The notes beneath the pieces were generated by a model, which saw only the letters and a list, made by a program, of their open reading frames with translations, did not search any database and was not told the origin of the DNA. Made by a program: the position numbers and the translations under genes. A stretch of 64,000 bases of DNA, from contig OX335641.1 in the NCBI GenBank assembly GCA_946894095.1, forward strand, positions 17,254,501 through 17,318,500, in the 5' to 3' direction. Below, one piece after another: positions 26,601 through 35,600 of this stretch (position 1 is the stretch's first letter; each line of letters opens with the position of its first letter). This stretch comes from Incurvaria masculella (Eukaryota; Arthropoda; Insecta; Lepidoptera; Incurvariidae).

Positions 26601-29600
26601 CTCTGGGACCTTGTCTGTTTCAATGAATAAGACAGGCTCCATGATGAGGAAGATGCAACATGTCCACAAAAAAGACAATGTGCATAGTGTATGATTTGGT
26701 AAGATTTACGAAAAATTTAATTACAAAATGACATATAGCTAAAAGTAAACCACGACCGCTGTAGTCTAAAATCTAACAAAAACCAAATAGATTATAAATC
26801 TGGATTAAATAAGCTATGTCTGATGACTAATCTTTTTAAGATGTTCTTACTTTATCATTGCGTAATCCACCACCAAAGTTATTGTATAAAAAGCGCGAAA
26901 AACTCGAACTTTCGGACCTTATAACTTAGAAACCAAACACAATTTAACAATGCCAACGGTCATCAGACATCTAGTTCGATCAAATTAAGCTATTTTGAGC
27001 AAAATGTTTTATCTTTGACAATAAATATGGGCGTGATCTTCTTTCCCCGTTTGTATGGGGAGTTGAGCGGGATGGGCCCCCTTAAATCAGCAGCTGCCAC
27101 TACCGCCGCCTTATGCCCCCGGTATACTCTATTCTGGGTAATTCGATTCACTGATTGTCACAACTACAAAACAGCTGATGCGTTTTAGTCGCCATTTTGT
27201 TCCATTACGCATGTACTCGAGTAACCTTATACCGCTTTTATTAGTGGTTTTTTTAAAGCTTGAAATACCGGAGTAATAGCGATGGTACAAATGTTTATTA
27301 GTAAGGCTGTCTGTTTCGATTATTCGGATGCGGGTAAAAGTACTTACGTACTACCCAGATACCATAACAAATAAACTTACATAGCAATAAATGCTCAGGT
27401 TTTTCTTTTTTTTGTTATCTTAAATTGATACATATGGTTTCCTGGTATTAAGAGTACCGATGATCTGCCATTATGGGCAAAAAACATCATGAAAGTGTTC
27501 TTGAATACTCAGTCGAATTCGAGATTGGGGTTGACGACTACGTTTTTAAAGAGCTCATAGGAAAAGGCGCAAATAATGTCAAAGGCTTTCTACAGACTCA
27601 TAATTAAATAATCAGTCTATTTATGTTATGCACGACATTACTACTGCCTTCAATAACGCATATGCGAACAGCGTCTTGGTAGACGAAAGCCGTGGGATGG
27701 AGCAATTTTCCGTGGGTTTGTACCTTTTTTTCACACGAAAGACAAGAAAGGCAATTAGACAAAATCTATTTTTTTTACGAATAAATAAATTACGAAAAAC
27801 GTTGTAAATATATTCATAGTTGTTTAGAGTGCACTTCCACGTAATCAAATTATTTTGTTTTGTATACATGTTTGTTGAGCGGCTCGTAGCCTAGTGGCGC
27901 GGGGACTAGACTAGCATACCAGAGGTCTGGGTTGAAATCCTCGCCCCGTTCATGCACCACTTTCTTTCTCATTCTGAGTTAGATAAATGCATTTCGTCAC
28001 GAATGCGAGCTGCTCCATGGTTCAGAATCCATGTAAAACTTTAGGTCCCCTTCCCCAACTAGGTGGCAGGGTCTAAGCCCGCCCGGCTTGGTACCATCGC
28101 ATTGGATGAAAAGATGATCGAAGCGGCAATGATTACTTGTCCGTGTTTTCCATCCCGTTCAATGTAGCCGCGGCGTGCTCATAAAGGAATGGTCCTAGCA
28201 TGGCACCTAATCCGTTCGGGAATGTGGTGTGTTGGGCTAATATCATAGCGGTAGTTGTGTGGTATTAGCCACCTATGTAAGGTTGCATAAAAAAAACATA
28301 ACACGCATTACTGGATCACGAAAAGTGCATGCAATGGCAGGATAGGATGATGTAGATACCGATTTCAGCAACATTTCATAACAGCTTGATTAGATCACAA
28401 ACCCACGCACCCACATCCTTGTCATGCATCGTCGAGTATGATGAGCAATAGCCGAGACACTGGCAGCGGAAGGAAGCCCAGTGGGTATGAAGCAACCGCC
28501 CTGATAATAACATCATTAAACATTGCCTGCAATTACGCACAGCACCGATGAGCGCCAATGCTTAACAATTGTACGCCTTCTCCGGTCCGGATGAAGGACT
28601 TTGTATAAAATGTACAGACATTTACAAATTATTTAGGTACATCGTAACTGATGGAAAATTTAGTCTTTTCACTGGACGACAGGTACTCTTAGCAAATCTA
28701 CATCTTTCAGCGCCTACGAGATGTTGCAACCCGGAATTCTCAACGTGGTCCATATTGCCTGAGTCCAATCGCTCTCAGGATACTTCTCAGTGGAGAGCAT
28801 CCAAATCTCATTTATATCCTCAAACTTGAACGTATTCAACGAGCCGTAAGTACTCAAAGTTTTTGTTTCATAACAAATGTTTTAATGAATTACTGTTTTA
28901 ATACTTAATTGTGTTCGGATATTTTAATTTATTGATTTATAGTTACTTCGTATAATATATGTATGACCTGCAGATGTATGAATCTAGTTATTGGGAAGAA
29001 ATAAAAAACCGGCCAATTGCGAGTCGGACTCACACACGAAGGGTTCCGTACCATCGAACAAGATTTAACACTGAAAAATCACGTTTTTTGTATGGGGCCC
29101 CCCTTTCAACTTTATTATTTTTTAATGTTACCTATTTGTTGTTATAGCGGCAAAATAAATACACACTCTGTGAACATTTCAGCTACCTACCTATTACGGT
29201 TCATGAGATACAGCCCTGTGACAGATGGATGGACGGACGGACGGACAGCGGAGGCTTAGTAATAGGGTTCCGTTTTCACCCCTTGGGTACGAAATTCTAA
29301 AAACGACTTCTGCTTCTTCTGCGAAATCCTTATCTCTTGTTGTGATAATAAATAATCTTTGTCGTCAATTTGAGGTTAGACAACAACATTTACATTGAAT
29401 AGTTGTAATCTGAATTCTTGGTGAAAGTTTGTTGGTTCTGACATGAGTATTTTTACTCAGCCAAAATACCTTCGATTACGTACAGTTAAGCTCCTTGCTG
29501 AGATACGGAGATTTTGACCTGCGTTACGTTAATTAATAAAATAATGTACTAGCGAAATTTCTTAAATATTTGGATTCAGTACATCTACCTAATCCATATA

Positions 29601-32600
29601 CAATGTATTTCGAGGTTTTACCCGAAAAAGATGACGTATGTAGGTATATTGCCAATAGTACCGTATCTTTAGATAACCAGACCTACGTCAATATCTTATT
29701 GGACGATAAGAATAATAAATACACGTAGAACACAACAACAACAAATATTGAAGCAGCTGCAAAAAGGTGGACTTTACCACTTAAAATTCAGTAAACTTTC
29801 GGGGTAACGAGTAAATTTACTTTTTATTGCTTGGATTCACATAAAACATTTCAACACTTTACTGTGAAGGCGCACTACTTGACCGATTTCGTTGAATTCA
29901 ATTCCAAATGCCCAAGCATGTAAATTGTCGAACAAAGCATCCTGCTGATTAAGGTCATTGTGTGACTTGCGTTTCGTAACCGTCATTTTGTTTTGTAGTA
30001 GGAACAATTGTCAATTCAACCGAAGGTAATTAAGAGTATCGAAGTATTGAGGTGAATGCAAATGAACGCTAATCCGAAACTTACATACTAACCTGCTTCT
30101 GAGATAAAAATTCTTACGCCTGTTCTTATCTGTCATAATAACACTTCCAATACAAACATATTTTTACTACAATATGTTTAACAGAAATATTCACAACAAT
30201 AAAATCACCAACACTTATCAGAAACCTTCAATAATTGGACATTCTCTATTAACGCGAGGCCAGTGAGGCAATCAAAAAGAAAATTTCCTGCCTCCAGTAC
30301 TTAAAGCACTACGAAATTTATCTGCACGCAGCCGTTAAGAATTATTATTATTTTATTAAAGAAAATCGAACAAACTACATAGACTGAAAGAATTACTTTC
30401 TTCAGAGATTTTATTATTACCACGAGTATTAAATCATCAACACCCGGGTCACGCAGGATCAAACGATATCGTTATTAATCACTATCATAATAACAAACTT
30501 TCTACTTTAACAATTACTTATGAGATTTTCACAGATATTCGCATAAAACATATATTTCAGAAACTAAAAGGTTAACAATAAAACCGGCCAAGTGCGAGTC
30601 GGACTCGCACACGAAGGGTTCCGTAACACAAGATTTACAAAAAAAAATCACGTTTTTTGTATGGTTCCCCCCTTTAATTATTATCATTTTATAATGTTAC
30701 CTATTTTTTGTTATAGCGGCAAAATAAATACATAATCTGTGAAAATTTCAGCTTCCCACCTGTTACGGTTCATGAGATACAGCCCTGTGACAGACGGACG
30801 GACGGACGGACGGACAGCGGAGGCTTAGCAATAGGGTTCCGTTTTCACCCTTTGGGTACGGAACCCTAAAAAACAACACAATCCATACTAATGGTAGCAA
30901 TCACTTTTAGTGATAAGTCCGTCTTTCTGCAGTTTTTTTTATGTAAAATTTAATGAATCTGTGTTTGATTGATGAAGTTATAATGTCAGAAGCAAGACTT
31001 TTTGTTTCTATCGAATGATAATGCTAATTACAAAATTGAAACCTCTTGAACTATGTGTATGAACTGGAGTTGAATAGAGTATTGTAATTATAAAGAATAA
31101 AAGTGAATCATAATTGATTAAGTGTTTGATCGAAAATGTGATCCGAATAAATCTTCCGTGATTTAGATAAATTCCTAGTGATGTAGGAAAATCCCGGAAT
31201 ATAACATTCTTATTGATTTATTTGGCTATACCACCAAGTTATTTTGTGGCATATCTAATCTAACATAACTTAACCAGCCTAACCTAATCTAATGCATTTT
31301 GATTTGCTTCCCTTTCCTTTGCATAATTTAACCAAATAATATACTAATCCAGACCAAGTCGAGGACATACAATTTTGTTTTAACCATTGATCAAAAATCT
31401 GGTAATTGCCATACAGCATCTCATTGCATCTAAAATGGGTATTATTTAACATATTGAAATACGGATAATGTTTATCCTACACTATGGCATAACATGTTAA
31501 AATAACAGTTAATGTAATTATTACAATTGTTTATTGCAGTTACTACATTAAACCATCTATACGCTTACTTCACTAAAATTCTCATAAATAAATTCCTTTT
31601 CAAATAATTCTCTGAATTTGATATCAGCTAAAACTAGAGCAACCAAACAAAATAAACCTAACAGTGTCTGACGTAATGGAAAACCCAAAAAATATATATA
31701 TCAGAGATATCATTTCTGGCTCTCAAGCACCGACATTCGTTCTCAGGCTACCCAGCCAGTGACTAATGTAAACTTCGTTTCGTCCAATCATGTTTCTTGT
31801 GCCCACATGGCGAGGCCATCGCTGTATCATTCAGCTATTGCTAGAAAGCCTAACACCACAGCAGTGGTGGGTTTTTTCACGACGTTTTCCTCCACCAAGC
31901 TAGACCGAGACGCCAAAATATAACCTAACCGGATAATCCAACTCCTTAACTTAACAATCTTGCCCAAGCTTATGTTTGTATACTTGTACACATATGTATT
32001 AAACATAGGTTAGCAAACCTAGGTTTCTACATATGTGACTCTAGTATTTTACGACACTGTTCAACTGAAATGTTAAATTTTCGTCGTTTCGTTATCATAT
32101 AAGCTACTGAGGACATTACGGTAGGCAGCGCAACTGAAAAAAAAATATGTGTGCGTTAAAGTCTGTCTCGTTCATAGCTATTTCTGCTATAACTCGCTAA
32201 AAATTGGAAGTAAATAATTGTAACTGTATTGGCGAGTACACATGAACCTTCTATGGTTGGGGTTAATGGTATTTTTAATATATTCTTAGTTTATGATATA
32301 GAAGAAAGAAGACGGATATATCCTACCAATAAAATTAAAGTTAACCAAAGATTGTTAAATTAATTGTTGATTTTTTTTCCTTTTTTGTTACAAACTATTA
32401 AAATGTATCAAATTTCTTCAGTAGATTTTGACAGAAAGACAAGCAATGGAAAAATAGCGAGAAACAACATTATACCAATTTGATTCTTTTTTAAAAAATG
32501 TTACCTTTTGAATGTCATCAAAACTAGGCAGATACAAATAGTACAGCCAAAGAAATTTTATTACAAGTTATACATACGATATGCTAAAATACTTTTTCAC

Positions 32601-35600
32601 AAACCTATTATAATGCGTGTATAATATAATACGTGTGACCGAATATTTAAATTGTTGATATCTTTGGGTGTGACCGAAATTTAAACGTGAAAACCGTAAT
32701 TTAACAAAAACCAAATAAAAAAATATCGTAAATACGAGGAATGTCACATATATGTATCGACCGTGAAACAAGGACACATTAGTAAAAAAAAGAGCCCCAT
32801 AAAAATTACTTCTTTTTTCCTAAATACGTAACCTAACCGAAACTAGGTTTTATTTTTGAAGAAAGACATTTAATGGAAATATGCAGAATTTAAATGATAA
32901 ATCTATAATAGGTAAGCCATTATTATCACAACAAACATGTTTTCTGTTATGTCATTATTATTAATATTAGATGCTAACGTAAGAGAACAAATGACCAGTA
33001 TTGCGGTAAAGATTATCGGCGGCGATGTCAACGGCAGCTGGGCGCCTCGGCTTTAGTAACGACAGAAGCTACATTAGGATTATTTAACTTATTATTTAAA
33101 TATTTAACTACATATATTTATTTATATATTTTTAGAGATGAACTTCCTCTAGATACAAAAAAAAAACGTTCTACCGCTGTAAGCCAAACGTAGCAGATGT
33201 TCATAATAACGATCATTTAAAAAACAAACATGGTGATAGGTAAAAAAATAAGCTTGAACATTTCGCGCTTCAATGGCAGCGGAGCTCGTTTTTCCTATGA
33301 AGCCAAGAAGTTTATCCATTCCGCACATTGATTACTTAGTCTTCTAGTAGTATCAATTCCGGTATGTAAACGTAATGTGTATGCAGTCAGTACTAAAACC
33401 GGTCGGCGCAAAGTAAGTCGCGGGTCTGCCTCAACTTTCATCTGACGCAGTCACGACGACGCAGTGACGCCATGCAGGCATCCTTTCTCCTGCTCGTCAA
33501 TCGCCTATTGCTTAATCTCGCTTCCTGCTTCGAAAATATTTAATACTAGCTGCGGTACCCGGCTCCGCTCGGGTTAGTGTCGGCTAAATTATCTCATGGA
33601 TAAAAAGTAGCCCACATGACTGGTCCAAAATAGGGTCAAACTGGTCCAGGACAATGTACCCATGTACCAAATTTAATCAAGATCGTTCGAGCCGAAATAG
33701 CATGATTTAATGAGAAACATCCAATAATTCCCATTTAGAGCTTCGTTGACGTTTGGTGGCTATTTAAAAAAAAAACATTTGCCGCGAGAACCTTTCTGCA
33801 CTTTCACTGCTACATTGCTTACCTAGTAAGTAACGTGTAACGTAGGTAAGTTTTGCGTGGACTCCAACCCACAGCCAGCCTCAACATCGAAAACAGTAAC
33901 CCATCTCGAACCTGACTGCTCCCAGAGATGCTATACATTGATAAAATACGCATATAAATCAGGTAAGTGGTTCGCATGTTATAAGACTTTAAGAGTCACT
34001 ACTTACCCTTCTGGTAATGAAGCGTTATATTATGTAATCTATAAGTTTTTAGTAGAATCAGGCTAGACGTAGATACAATGCACATCTAAATCGAGTAATT
34101 GGTTCTCAAGGATTTTATTCTGTTGGTCGCTCCTCCGGCGATTTAGCGTGATGCCAAGTAGTCCTAAAGTTGCAGGAAATACCAAGCCGTACTTCAGTAA
34201 AAGTAAGCGCTGCCGCCGCAAAGCCGAGCCGTGCATAGCATTGCAGTTTGTATGACAGCCCCATCTTAGCGTAAGCGGAACTGAATTCTATTTAGCCAAT
34301 CCTAATTCCCGGGTAGTTAAATGTACATGTACTAAGTTTTACAAATCGCTAGTGCCTTGAAAATTCGCCAAACGGACACCAAACAGTCACGACGTCTGCC
34401 CTCCCCCCGCCGCCGCTCCCCGCTACCGCCCCCGGCTCCTCTCCCCCTAGTGTGAAGTAGCGCTACCGGCATCGTTTTCGCAGCCCCGTGAAAGTTCTAA
34501 AGCCCATGGGCACATAAATTGTAGCCTATGTGTTATTCTGATGTATAAGCTATATTATTGTAAAATTTCATTAGAATCCATTCAGTAGTTTCTACGTGAA
34601 AGAGTAACAAACATCCATCCATCCATCCATCCATCCATCCATCCATCCATCCATCCATTATTACAAACTTTCCCCTTTATATTATTTATTAGATTATTAG
34701 ATTAGATAATTACCAATCCTCTTTACGATTGCATCATCAGATCCCGCGTGTCCCCACAGGTGTTGGATGTTAGACAAATAATTTCCTTCAGTTAATTTAG
34801 AAAAGCTTCGAGCATCAGTAGCCTTATAGGATTCTCATAATGTATCTTAATTTCCTTTAAAAGTAAATGTCACATTTTAAAATCACAAAGAGGAAATATA
34901 TATAAATAATAAATCGGACGATTAGATAAATCCGAAAACAAGTGACAAATTCGGTAAAAACCTTCGGAGATAACGTAAAAACGTAGATTGTAAATGAAGT
35001 ATTAGTTCTGATTGAGACAGTAATTTCCACTTATCTTTAGGAGCGGTATGCCTATAACACCAACTGGGCAAAACACGACCGCGACATAATACCCGGAAGA
35101 TACCAGAACAGGTTTCAAGCTTCCTATTTTCCCTTCTGCACCGCCTCGCAACAGAGTTTGATGCTTGGTCGGTGAGTGTCGCCATAGACATTTGACATAT
35201 TACTTTTAAATAGCAATTAGCAAAGACAATTAGCAATGAAATACTCCTAATAGTGAGAATTTCGTTGCTGCGTTGGTTATTTGTTATCACTTCAATTAAA
35301 GTAAACAGACAAACCTTCCGGCTAAACCTACTATCTCTGTGTTAATATATACTTATCTCCCTGGAAATTTTGAGCAATTTATCTAGCACAAGCCGCCATG
35401 TCCATTCTCTTTCGCTTTAGATATGTTGCACCAGAGCTGCCTAGACAGCATTTAGATTGATTCAGGGTTGGTAAACGCACGTACGATATCATATTGTATC
35501 CAGCAATGAAAACAAATATTTGTTAAGTCAAATTAAATATTTCTCCATGGTCAATCAAGCAAAGTCGACTGTTTGTATTTGACTATTATCATATTTTTTT

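Noticed and set aside
27880..27950. tRNA gene
   Set aside because: A and B boxes are present but the sequence continues as a SINE body; it is the SINE head.
28569..28829. 86-codon plus-strand frame that might be a retroelement C-terminus
   Set aside because: A loose resemblance to RT C-terminal wording only; no motif strong enough to support it.
34922..35290. 122-codon frame on the minus strand
   Set aside because: No recognisable domain or family feature; expected by chance in this length of DNA.
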